Assembly (NCBI GenBank): GCA_022984795.1
Contig: JALIHJ010000024.1
Span: 62,001-126,000, forward strand
Reading direction: 5' to 3'
Length of the DNA stretch: 64,000 nt
From: Fabrea salina
Lineage: Eukaryota; Ciliophora; Heterotrichea; Heterotrichida; Fabreidae
How positions within the stretch are numbered: the first letter of the stretch is position 1; each line of letters begins with the position of its first letter. Under the pieces are notes generated by a model, which searched no databases, was not told the origin of the DNA, and was given only the letters and a program-made list of their open reading frames with translations. Positions 52,001 through 59,695 of the stretch are shown here, one piece after another. Position numbers and translations under genes: made by a program.

Positions 52001-53519
52001 GCATAAGTGCTTTGAAAGCGTTGTGGTTAGAAATGTTTTCGTTAACTTCAAGAGCTCCTTGGCACTCGCGCAAACTGCGGCGTTTGTACTCCAAGAACTC
52101 CTTTTTCTTGACTTCTACTAAAGGAAACCTTCTGTAGAGCTTTTTGTTTAAGTGGACACTTACCACTGCTTCGCCGTAAACTTCTTCTTGGAGCAAACTA
52201 GCTATGGGGTTTCTTCTTTCGATTCTGGGGTTTTCGTCTGAGTAAATGTAGAAGTCCCACCCAAAACGGTGTATTTCTTCGCTTTGAATTCTTTTTTCGG
52301 GCACGTTCGTTTTGTCGGGGTATATCGTTTTAAGGATAACTGAACTAGGAACCTCTGACTCAAAAGTTGAGTCGTAAACGTGGATTTCAGGACCTGCACA
52401 ACTGAAAAGACAGACGTAGCCTTTGTGGTTTTCGAAAGGCACAAAACTTTGCAGGTTGTAAACTAAGTAACAGGGTTTTTCTTTGTCGAGTTCAGTGTCT
52501 AGTTTTAACTGGAATATGTTTTCTGAAGGAATTTCAAAAGACTTTACTCCAAATAAAGACATTTCGATTCCTTTGCAAGGCGCAAAGAACTCAGGTGAAT
52601 ACAAAGGCACTGCGTAAAGCAGTAAAGGCCCAATTTCTTGGAACACAAATAAAGGAGTGTTCACTATAGAGTTCACCTTAGAAGATATTTGCTCGTAACT
52701 CAAAGCAAACAACTTAATGGCTTTGGCTTCGGACTTAAGGACCTTGCCTTGTTCACTGCTTGAGTAAACCAACTTAAACCTTACGTTTTTGTACCTAAAC
52801 CCGTTGAACCAGTGCTTTATTCTTTTAGGAATTCCAAAACTCTCTCCAGGACTGTAGAGCTTGAAAAACTCACTTCCAACGTGCTTGGAGTTTCCCCCCA
52901 TAGAAACGTACAAGTAAGCCCCCAGTGCCCAAGTAAACCACTTAAGATGTTCTTGGATCTTCATTAATTGCCTTGTCATAGAAATTGAAGCCCTGTCACT
53001 TCCAGGTTTCCGTATTTTGTTGATCAGGTAAAACTGCTCCTTAGTCCAGTCTCTAGGGGGAAGTGCCAAAAGCTTTCCAGCCAAATCCACAAGCATAGAG
53101 CGGTCCCAACTTGTGTTAATAGCTTCATTCTTGCAGTTGCCTGAAGCCACAGCTGCGTACAAGTCAGCAAAACTAAAGTTGCAGTGTTGCTTCAGAATAG
53201 TTTGCCAGTCTCGCAAGTGAGACCTTTCGAACTCACCAGACTTGTGTTCGGAGTCAAAGTCATAAAAAAGAAGGTCAGGAAGAGGCCGGGGACCGCAGGG
53301 CAAAGTTCTAGTTTCAGGTTTGGACTCTGGACTTGGCGAGGACACAGGGGACTGTACGTTTGGAAAGAACACTGGTGGAGATACACAATCTTCTGAAGTT
53401 TCTGAGGGTCTTCCTGGAACATTAGGTGGCTTGTTGGCTGGCTCTTTGTTGTTGCTTTTTTGGGTGTAGGGTTTCTTTGAGTGTTCATTTGAGCGCTTTT
53501 TTGATGAAAAACATCCCAT
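49056..53519 (-). CDS. Acylated RCC1-repeat protein with a large unknown N-terminal region
   Basis: 1487 residues. MGCFSSKK at the start fits dual myristoylation/palmitoylation, so the protein is probably membrane-bound. Residues 30-95 are proline-rich and disordered. Residues ~100-1040 are a long unknown globular region, with one CAKC pair and helical TPR-like stretches (LFLQALELHLKVSIGEEAL). Residues ~1060-1480 form a seven-blade RCC1 beta-propeller (HIWGSDTAGQLG, FAWGNNDSAQLGLG, VFSMGIGEGGVLG, VYVWGRGEGGQLG, VYAWGWGSNGQLG, LGCGLNDFSQVG, WAWGRCSEGQLG). Membrane anchoring argues against nuclear Ran exchange; the role is unknown. Confidence 0.88.
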   Translation of the reverse strand: MGCFSSKKRSNEHSKKPYTQKSNNKEPANKPPNVPGRPSETSEDCVSPPVFFPNVQSPVSSPSPESKPETRTLPCGPRPLPDLLFYDFDSEHKSGEFERSHLRDWQTILKQHCNFSFADLYAAVASGNCKNEAINTSWDRSMLVDLAGKLLALPPRDWTKEQFYLINKIRKPGSDRASISMTRQLMKIQEHLKWFTWALGAYLYVSMGGNSKHVGSEFFKLYSPGESFGIPKRIKHWFNGFRYKNVRFKLVYSSSEQGKVLKSEAKAIKLFALSYEQISSKVNSIVNTPLFVFQEIGPLLLYAVPLYSPEFFAPCKGIEMSLFGVKSFEIPSENIFQLKLDTELDKEKPCYLVYNLQSFVPFENHKGYVCLFSCAGPEIHVYDSTFESEVPSSVILKTIYPDKTNVPEKRIQSEEIHRFGWDFYIYSDENPRIERRNPIASLLQEEVYGEAVVSVHLNKKLYRRFPLVEVKKKEFLEYKRRSLRECQGALEVNENISNHNAFKALMQRKGLNASDSWVLCAKCRSEKARVLVETDLLARAVKNLVFSWMEEGTIWSLREFKEVLLETVRPLLHPPSHKTPNNLYLYLQLFLSRLKALETACLIRRSAEESASRIIEPLRNKTRTYDYFLSDEILKRVMGSAARAPALFLQALELHLKVSIGEEALAKARADAYFFVNKELPLVQQDIEAFTMKIRTPISLKEDCHITFLKFFEASGRNSLDMMNESFADWVSEASVDLINKDEEHNSLELLIPPDLYSLSSSSLFFEKYEIPTLHLIEEWANIVETLLKDMITVDGEETVIIEVLLYIITNKYFLEMDSARCSECISRIGSQINKSIYVPCELVVAYYMWSAILTEETNLAEAEQNYITSLMLMTKLLGDPRGRGNLGVPWQMLAAWKISMIAREEKRLFDAQAADEHFDAVFMNTKQFQQRIGRLVKARYTSSRQEQVLPKHPFRHWSKPKLERDSLQPDENFYVWMLSNSLFAYGSGKAWNSLYIKVLVKNTLVKQLSTHQSIGFTSGTSTPASNKETRRALKQSSLTQVLVPENGALNLAQLRGVVHIWGSDTAGQLGIALGDDDEKLGRLMLPYPRMMTSLKDFVIKEIALGAEHCIAITIEGKCFAWGNNDSAQLGLGPDMPQIVGYPMLIRTVNNMTKAACGYQHSLLLSSEGTVFSMGIGEGGVLGHGNTHLIMYPKMIQALKSTKVQGLYSGAFHSVALSSKGQVYVWGRGEGGQLGLEQNQLVEVMQSLGIESFEPFVHTPQLVKIGNKKTTQIACGEAHTLALNQEGAVYAWGWGSNGQLGNGIKHDDFEDVGNLSSIQFLPKKIKPLKPYRIKHIAAGGLFSMFVTSENEVLGCGLNDFSQVGIVNPKKNHTDIAVPTQLECFSGYPIQYISCGENFALGVSGEKERMTWAWGRCSEGQLGLGECSHSHEPRPIQSLNNAPVYKVSTGRMHSAVVVGNPGITKSKHEDIEIEIYWWIVYCKDIKET

Positions 53520-53536
53520 TATTATTAGGTTTAAAG

Positions 53537-54124
53537 TTATTTTGTTTTGAGTTTGTTAAGTGTAGATCTGAGTTTGCAGACTTGGTTTCTTAAGGAATGA
53601 ACTTGTTTAAGTTTGTTTTTCCATAACTGTTTTAAGTGCTTTTCTTCTTGGTTAAATTCAAGTTGGGTTTGCTTTCTTTTGGAGTTTAGTTGTTTTTTGT
53701 TTTGTTCTAACTGAGCTACTAGGTGTTCTAGGCGTTTTTCTACTAAGTCTATGCCTTCTAGGTTGTATTTTAGTGATTCTAGGCCGTGTTTGTTTAGAAT
53801 CTCCAGATTCAGAGCTTTGATTTGGTAGTGTCCTAAACACACTTTGCTTTTCTCTAGGGTGTTCCAGTCTGAAATACTTTGGGGGACTTTGTAAGCTTCT
53901 AAGCCTTTAAGTGGTCCTCCAGTGGACCTTTTGTTTTCTAAGTTAGGTTCTGGCAAGTCTTCTAGGTAGTTTGGTTTCTCAAAGTTAGCTTTTTCTTGTT
54001 CAATAAGAGTTTCCACAGTTGCTTTTTCTTGGGAACTGCATTCTTCTACGTAAGGAAGGCACTGAACTAAGTGAGAATTGGGGTTCCTGTAAACTAAAGG
54101 CACGTTGTACTCTAAGCACTCCAT
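53537..54124 (-). CDS. BCAS2: Pre-mRNA splicing factor SPF27/BCAS2
   Basis: 195 residues. It begins with the family pattern LPYVEE...VETLIEQEKANF and then NYLEDLPEP, followed by the coiled-coil second half (KALNLEILNKHGLESLKYN, QLEQNKKQLNSKRKQTQLEF) with the expected NLE...LMSQHG-like turn. BCAS2/SPF27 is a core subunit of the Prp19 (NineTeen) complex of the spliceosome. Length matches (human 225). It is divergent from the chimeric RING gene by 22 nt. Confidence 0.92.
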   Translation of the reverse strand: MECLEYNVPLVYRNPNSHLVQCLPYVEECSSQEKATVETLIEQEKANFEKPNYLEDLPEPNLENKRSTGGPLKGLEAYKVPQSISDWNTLEKSKVCLGHYQIKALNLEILNKHGLESLKYNLEGIDLVEKRLEHLVAQLEQNKKQLNSKRKQTQLEFNQEEKHLKQLWKNKLKQVHSLRNQVCKLRSTLNKLKTK

Positions 54125-54146
54125 AGATGGCTTTATGTGAACTAAT

Positions 54147-55466
54147 ATGGATTGCTTAAGAAAGAAGTGTAAGACTGTTATTTACAAGTGCGAGTGTGAG
54201 TCAGTTTACCTCTGTAATGACCATATTGTAGAGCACTTGTCTGTTTCTAAGTCTCACAAAATCGTTCATATCGATGGACAGGAGCTGGTTGGCAGCTTTG
54301 AAGAAGTTTGCAAGCTAATATCTTCTCGGCAAACAGAACTGCTCAGCCAAGCTGATCTTTTGGTAGAGTACACGGTCAATATTTCTTTGAGCTTAGTTAA
54401 AGAACTCGAGGATGTGAAAAGAAAATACTTGGACGTAGTTAACCAATTGAAAGAAACTGGGTTTAAGCAGGAACACCTAGAGAGTCTTCGAAGGGGATAT
54501 AAAGAAGCCCAGAAACCTAATTCATTAAAGCAATATTTCAAAAGTGATCAAATTGCTTTTTTGTTTGACTCTGTGAAGACAGGAACCGCTGTGCCTTTGG
54601 ATTCTGAGTTGCAAGAAAAAGGAGTGATTAGGGAGTTTGCTGAGAGACAAAAGGAAGCAGACAAAGAAATAAGAGCCAAAGAACAAGAAATTGCAAGGTT
54701 TGAAAGAAGACCAATGGAAACAAGAGAATGGCGCAAAGATGAATCTGTTGGTATTTTTAGAAGATCTCGTAAAGAAGAATCCAAAGAAGTTAAATCCTTA
54801 ATTCAAAGATCTGAGAAAAGGAAGGTTTCTGAGTCCTCTAGTTTCAAATTTAGAAATCAAATTCCAGAACCCACCAAACCTGAACCCCAAATACCACGAT
54901 TCCAGAGATCAGGATCCCAAAGACCCCAAGAAAGCAAGTTTGGAGGACTTAGAAGAAAAGAACCAGAATTTGACCATGATTTCTTTGATCCCTTGGTTTC
55001 CCCAGACTCATTTGTTCTCTGTCTAGTGTGCGACTACTGCAATGAGCTCTGCACCACAACTTGCAACCTAGAGTGTACTCATAATTGCTGTCAAGACTGC
55101 TTCAGAAAGCGGAATCATCAATGTCCTTTTTGTTCCCTTGAAATCCTTTGTTTTGTGTGTAGTCGCCCTGCAGATGAGAAATTATCCGATTGTAGTCACT
55201 TTGTCTGTGAAGATTGCCATACCAACTCTAGACACTTGTCTAATAAAAAAAATTGCTTATGCTGCATGGAAAGCAAAGGAGGGCAGGTCAATAAAAACGT
55301 AAGTGACTGGGGCATAGAGAAGTTCAAGAAATGGAGAAAGACACTGAAGTTCCACAAAGGAACTTACTGCCCTTCATGCTTAGGCATTCAAATATTTGAG
55401 AAAACCAAAGGCAATTCTGTAAGATGCCAACTAGGATGCAACACATCCTTTTATCTAGACTCATAA
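54147..55466 (+). CDS. Chimeric B-box / eIF3a-tail / RING-RING-IBR-like protein
   Basis: 439 residues in three parts. Residues 1-~130: a B-box-like zinc finger (KCKTVIYKCECESVYLC, then H and HK) with a coiled coil. Residues ~157-274: a copy of the eIF3a tail (ARFERRPMETREWRKDES, then SLIQRSEKRKVSESSSFKFR and RPQESKFGGLRRKE), almost identical in nucleotides to eIF3a in places. Residues ~290-440: two RING-like fingers (CDYCNELCTTTCNLECTHNC...CPFC and CFVCSRPADEKLSDCSHFVC...CLCC), then an IBR-like CPSC...RCQLGC. Possibly an RBR-type E3 ubiquitin ligase. Codon use is AT-richer (more GAT, AAT, TGT) than in neighbouring genes. Confidence 0.85.
   Translation: MDCLRKKCKTVIYKCECESVYLCNDHIVEHLSVSKSHKIVHIDGQELVGSFEEVCKLISSRQTELLSQADLLVEYTVNISLSLVKELEDVKRKYLDVVNQLKETGFKQEHLESLRRGYKEAQKPNSLKQYFKSDQIAFLFDSVKTGTAVPLDSELQEKGVIREFAERQKEADKEIRAKEQEIARFERRPMETREWRKDESVGIFRRSRKEESKEVKSLIQRSEKRKVSESSSFKFRNQIPEPTKPEPQIPRFQRSGSQRPQESKFGGLRRKEPEFDHDFFDPLVSPDSFVLCLVCDYCNELCTTTCNLECTHNCCQDCFRKRNHQCPFCSLEILCFVCSRPADEKLSDCSHFVCEDCHTNSRHLSNKKNCLCCMESKGGQVNKNVSDWGIEKFKKWRKTLKFHKGTYCPSCLGIQIFEKTKGNSVRCQLGCNTSFYLDS
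54618..54970 (+). repeat. eIF3a tail segment inserted in the RING gene (copy B)
   Basis: Same orientation and same reading frame as in eIF3a. It starts near REFAERQKEADKE (eIF3a: VEFAKKQKKIDKE) and ends near FGGLRRKEPE. The nucleotide match is high enough to mean a fairly recent event. Confidence 0.85.
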
Positions 55467-55514
55467 ATGGTAATTCTTCAGTGTTGTCAGACTTTAAACT
55501 AAACACTTATCAAT

Positions 55515-57575
55515 ATGGCTTTGAAACTAAGGAGACTCTTTTCCACAATTAACAGATTTAGGTTTGACGAGAACGCCCACATAAACGAAAACGCAACCTT
55601 TGCAATAGTGAACTTTACTTAGAACCAAATAGTCAGCAAAGAAAAAAAGAATTACAAAGTCTTTGAAAAGAACATAGAACCCCAGTACCAAAGATTCATG
55701 AAAATGCTTAAAAGACGCAGTATAGAGTCTACCAGTTCAATCCCTGAAAAACTAGGTCCTTACCTCTACTACTCTTCCTACAACCCCGACTTTAAATGCT
55801 ACCGCAAAAGCCCCGAAGGCCAGGTAGAACTGGTTTTTGAATTAGACGACATTCCTGAACTGAAAAAACTCTCCCCCAAACACAAACAAGGCATAGACTC
55901 CCCTGTAATTAGAATCAGTGACGACCACACCAAAGTAATTTATATTGCTGACATCTACATGAACGACCGCCCTGTTTTAGGTGTCAAAGACCTTAAAACC
56001 GGCAAAGTAATAGTAAGTCCTACTTAGGACTCCATCAAAGAAGCTAGCAACGCTGAGTGGAGTATTGACTCAAACTACTTCTACTACACTGTTCCAGACC
56101 ACAACAACAGGCCTTGCAAAGTAAAGCTCCACAAACTGCTCTCTAGCGACAAAAAAGACACCACTGTTTTAGAAGAACCCAACGAAAGCTTTTACTTAGA
56201 CTTGTCAATGACTAAAGACAAAGCCTACACAGTTATTTCTTCGCAGTCCCGCACTTCTTCAGAACTCTTTGTGATCGACCGCAAAACTAAGAAACTCAGA
56301 CAAGTCGTTCCTAAGTCCCCCGACTCTAGGTACTTCATAGAGCACAACAGAGGCTACTTTTACCTAGTTACAAACAACCAAGCTCCTGACTTCAAAATGG
56401 TCAGAGTGCCTGAAGGAGGCAGTTTGCACCAACAAGAAGAATTCATTCCTTGCGAAGAAGGTTTGTGCATTGACGAAGTAGACATGTTCAGAGAGTACAT
56501 TGTAATATACTGCAGAGACCAAGGAGTCCCCTCAATCAGGGTCTATGACATCAAAAAGGGCTCTTTCCACAAAGTAGAACTTCCTGGAGAAGTGTTTTCA
56601 ATTGAACCTGGAATCAACATGGACTACTACTCCAAAGAAGTAAGGGTCATTTACTCTTCACCTTTAGTTTACGAAATGACTCTGGCCTACAACATGAACT
56701 CAAAAACCCTCCACAAAGTCAACGAAAGGAAACTCCAAGGAGCTCCTCTTTACCCTGAAAAGTTTGTTGTGAAACGAGTAAACGCAGTTACTCACGACGG
56801 GTTAGAACTCCCAATTACTCTTTTCCACAGAAGCGACTTAAAAAAAGACAGAAAAAACAAAATGCTACTTACTGGCTACGGAGCCTACGGAACCAGAGCA
56901 GACCACAAGTTCAGGTACTCCCAACTCACGGCTGTGGAAGACGGCTGGGTGGTGGCCACTCCTCACGTGCGGGGAGAAGGCGAAAAGGGCGTGGAGTGGC
57001 ACAAAGCAGCTACTAAGCACCTTAAGTACAACTCCTTTGCAGACTTCATAAGTGCAGCTTCTTTTCTGGTAAAAGAGGGGTACTCACAGCCTAAGTATAT
57101 AGGCGGATATGGAACCTCTGCAGGGGGATTGTTGCTAGCCCAAGCAGTTAACTTGAAACCCAACCTTTTCAGCGCAGTGGTGCTTGAGGTCCCCTTTGTA
57201 GACCCTCTTTCAGTGATGCAGGACGAAAACTCACCCTTAACCATTCCTGACCGGGACGAGTGGGGAGACCCGCTTGCAGACCAACAAATCTTCGACGAAA
57301 TGAGGGGTTACTCGCCCTACGAAAACTTGTCAATCAATAAGTACCCCAAAATGCTTATAACTGCAGCAACAAACGATCAAAGAGTTCCTTTGTGGAGTGT
57401 TTTGAAGTACGTGAAGAGGCTTAGAGAAAGGAAGTTGCCTGACGACTTTTGCATCTGCGAAAACAACGTAGCAGTTGACATCCAAGAAACAGGGCACTTT
57501 GGAGAAGGCAGCCTTGAGTCAGAAGCTGTTGTATGGGCTTTCCTCAACACCTTTATAAAAACTCCTGTTTTTTAA
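55515..57575 (+). CDS. Oligopeptidase B-like serine peptidase (S9A), mitochondrial, two introns
   Basis: Three exons (55515-55607, 55623-56012, 56028-57575) give 676 residues. The N-terminus MALKLRRLFSTINRFRF looks like a mitochondrial presequence. Residues ~60-410 form the propeller-type N-domain. The C-domain has the S9 hydrolase core: YGAYGTRADHKF, HVRGEGEKG, nucleophile Ser525 in GYGTSAGG, Asp611 in TNDQRVP, and His651 in ETGHFGEGS. Oligopeptidase B cuts peptides after Arg/Lys. Complete triad and normal length (~680). Convergent with CEP164 (3 nt between stops). Confidence 0.93.
55608..55622 (+). other. 15-nt intron 1 (oligopeptidase gene)
   Basis: GTGAACTTTACTTAG, phase 0 after codon 31. 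In-frame TAG if retained. It starts GTG rather than GTA, the only one of the seven to do so. A at position 10. Confidence 0.9.
56013..56027 (+). other. 15-nt intron 2 (oligopeptidase gene)
   Basis: GTAAGTCCTACTTAG, phase 0. In-frame TAG if retained. Joining keeps the propeller strand LKTGKVIDSIKEASNAEW continuous. A at position 10. Confidence 0.93.
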
Positions 57576-57578
57576 CAA

Positions 57579-59684
57579 CTAGTAATAGTAGTGGTTTCCA
57601 ATTGAAGAAGGCCTCATAGGGGTCCTTGAAGCTCTTGAAAGTTCATCCCTCATGTGGTTGAGCCAGGTTCCGTGTCTGCTCATCACGTCCTTTGCAAACT
57701 CCCTTTGTCTAGAAATCTTGGAAAGTTCTCTTTGGTATAAGTTGGAGTTGTGTTGCTCCCAAGGCTGCCTTACCCTCGAAGCCCATCTTGTGGGTTTTCT
57801 TTCTGGAGCTTCTAACTCAGGGTCTTTGTTTTTCATGTACTGTTCAGCTAGTTTGAGTTCCCTAACTCTTTCGTTGTGTTTTTGTATTTGTTTTTCTATG
57901 ATTTTTTTAACATAAGAAAGTTCTTTGCGTTTAGACTCGCTGGGGGAGTGCTTGTACATTTGGATTTCGTAGCGCCACTTAGCTCGGTCTCTTTCAAGGT
58001 TCTTTTGCATTTCTTTGAGTTCTTGTCTTTCTATCTGGATTGCACTGCGCCAGTCTTTTGAGTTGCCTTCTCTGAACACTATTTTCTTGAGTTGTCTTAG
58101 TTCAGCTTCAAGTTTGTCCAGTCGGGAGTCGCTTTCGAAGTCCCCAAGGTCTCTTTGGTTGTAGGCAGTTTGGTTTTTGAAGTCAGGAATATCTTTTTCT
58201 TGACTTTGTTCAGTGTAACTTACAGTTTCTCTTCTGAGTTGTTGGATTTCCCCAATGAGGTTTTGTTTTACTTCGTTTAAATACTTAAGTTCAGTTTGTT
58301 TTTCACTGAGTTCTTTTTGGATGATTTCAAGTTCTTTCGAAAAAAAGTTGGTTCTTTCTTCTTGGTGTTCTGAACTTTGACCAGCTTCAGTTCTTTCTCT
58401 AAGGGCTTGAATGAGTTTTTGGGTTTCAGACTCTTTGTGGTTTTTGTATTCTTGTATTTCAGTTTCTATTTTCTCACTTAGTTGTTTTTCCTGTGAAGCT
58501 ATGAAGTCTTTGAGTTCTTGGTGTTTTTGGTGTTTGAGTTGGTACTTTTTGCTTACGGACTCAGTTAAGTGTTGGTCTTTTTCAGTTTGGAGTTTGTTTT
58601 CCCAGTAGTTCTGCAGTCGTTGGATTTCTGAGTTTAGTTTTTCTTTAAGGAAAGATTCTTCTTTTTCGAGTTGGAGTCTTTCTTCTAGAGTGTGTTTGTC
58701 AGCTTGGCTGTTTTTAATTGACTCGACTGTGTTTAGGTGTTCTTGTTGGAGTTTCTTTTTTTCGATTTCGAGTTCGTTGGAAACTTCAGACTTGAGTCTG
58801 TTTAGTTTCTTTTGGAACCTTTCTTTGACTTCTTCAATGGCTGTTTCTTCTCTTTGGGTTTTTTGAAGTTCGTGTTGGTATTCGGACCTTGTGTACTCTA
58901 GTTCAGCTTCTAGTTTTTCTTTTTCAATTTTGATTTCTTCTTCGTGGCTTTTAGTTAGGTGTTTTAAGAGTTGGTCTTTTTGTTGGGCTTTTTTTTGGTC
59001 GAGTTGATTTTCTTTTTCTTCAAGCTTCAACTGGCATTCCTTTTCGATGTTTTTTAAGTTGTTTAGTGGTTGTTCTTGTTGAGGAACTTTCAGTTCTTTT
59101 TTTTGGTTGAATTCTTCTTTTAGTTTTTTTAGCTGTTTTTCGTGTTCAGTTTGTATTTGGTTTTTTTGGGTTTCTAGTTGGGAATCGAGTTCTTGTTTAG
59201 TTCTTAGTTTTTCTTCTTCGTAGTTTTGTTTGATTTGTAAACATTCTTCTTTAAAGTTATGTTCTAACTGGAACTTTCTGTTTTCAAACTCAGAACCTCC
59301 ACTTTCGAACTCTGCAATGCGGCTTAAAGGCCCTTTGAGCAAAGGCTTGTTTTTAAAGTCAGTTGGAGGTTTGGAAGACCCAGGTTTTTTCTTTTTGGCA
59401 GCTTTAGCTTGTGCAGCCTTTTTCATGTAGAAGATATCACAGGGGTGTTCCCACTGGGACTCGCCACTTTCAAAGTTGAAGTAGTAAATTTCGTCTTCTC
59501 TAGTTTTACAAGGCTTCCAAGACTTAGGCAAAGGTGCTTTGAGGCCTTCTCTAGCAATGTACAGTAAGTCTTCGTCTTCTGGCAAGTCTAGCCCCAGAAA
59601 CAATGCGTATTCCTGGATTTCTTCTTCAGTGGGTTCGTAGTTCTCGTCAATGCGCTCTTCAAGAATTACACTTTCTTCTTCCAT
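57579..59684 (-). CDS. CEP164: CEP164 homologue (centriolar distal appendage)
   Basis: 701 residues. The first ~95 match the CEP164 N-terminus closely: EIQEYALFLGLDLPEDEDLL, YIAREGLKAPLPKSW and a WW domain (WKPCKTREDEIYYFNFESG, then SQWEHPCD). The rest (~120-640) is coiled coil, ending with a basic tail (RWASRVRQPWEQHN). CEP164 recruits TTBK2 at the basal body to start ciliogenesis. It is about half the human length (1460). Start codon 11 nt from the WDR90 start on the other strand. Confidence 0.92.
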   Translation of the reverse strand: MEEESVILEERIDENYEPTEEEIQEYALFLGLDLPEDEDLLYIAREGLKAPLPKSWKPCKTREDEIYYFNFESGESQWEHPCDIFYMKKAAQAKAAKKKKPGSSKPPTDFKNKPLLKGPLSRIAEFESGGSEFENRKFQLEHNFKEECLQIKQNYEEEKLRTKQELDSQLETQKNQIQTEHEKQLKKLKEEFNQKKELKVPQQEQPLNNLKNIEKECQLKLEEKENQLDQKKAQQKDQLLKHLTKSHEEEIKIEKEKLEAELEYTRSEYQHELQKTQREETAIEEVKERFQKKLNRLKSEVSNELEIEKKKLQQEHLNTVESIKNSQADKHTLEERLQLEKEESFLKEKLNSEIQRLQNYWENKLQTEKDQHLTESVSKKYQLKHQKHQELKDFIASQEKQLSEKIETEIQEYKNHKESETQKLIQALRERTEAGQSSEHQEERTNFFSKELEIIQKELSEKQTELKYLNEVKQNLIGEIQQLRRETVSYTEQSQEKDIPDFKNQTAYNQRDLGDFESDSRLDKLEAELRQLKKIVFREGNSKDWRSAIQIERQELKEMQKNLERDRAKWRYEIQMYKHSPSESKRKELSYVKKIIEKQIQKHNERVRELKLAEQYMKNKDPELEAPERKPTRWASRVRQPWEQHNSNLYQRELSKISRQREFAKDVMSRHGTWLNHMRDELSRASRTPMRPSSIGNHYYY

Positions 59685-59695
59685 TTTAAATTAGT
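59685..59695. promoter_or_regulatory. 11-bp divergent intergenic region, CEP164/WDR90
   Basis: TTTAAATTAGT is all that separates the two start codons. Any core promoter must overlap coding sequence. The AT-rich TTTAAAT resembles the sequence before many other starts here (TTTATAAATG, AATTAAATGG). Confidence 0.4.

Noticed and set aside
55698-56027. Oligopeptidase gene broken by stops (pseudogene)
   Set aside because: The two in-frame stops lie within perfect 15-nt introns of the type used elsewhere, and the joined protein has a full length and complete catalytic triad.
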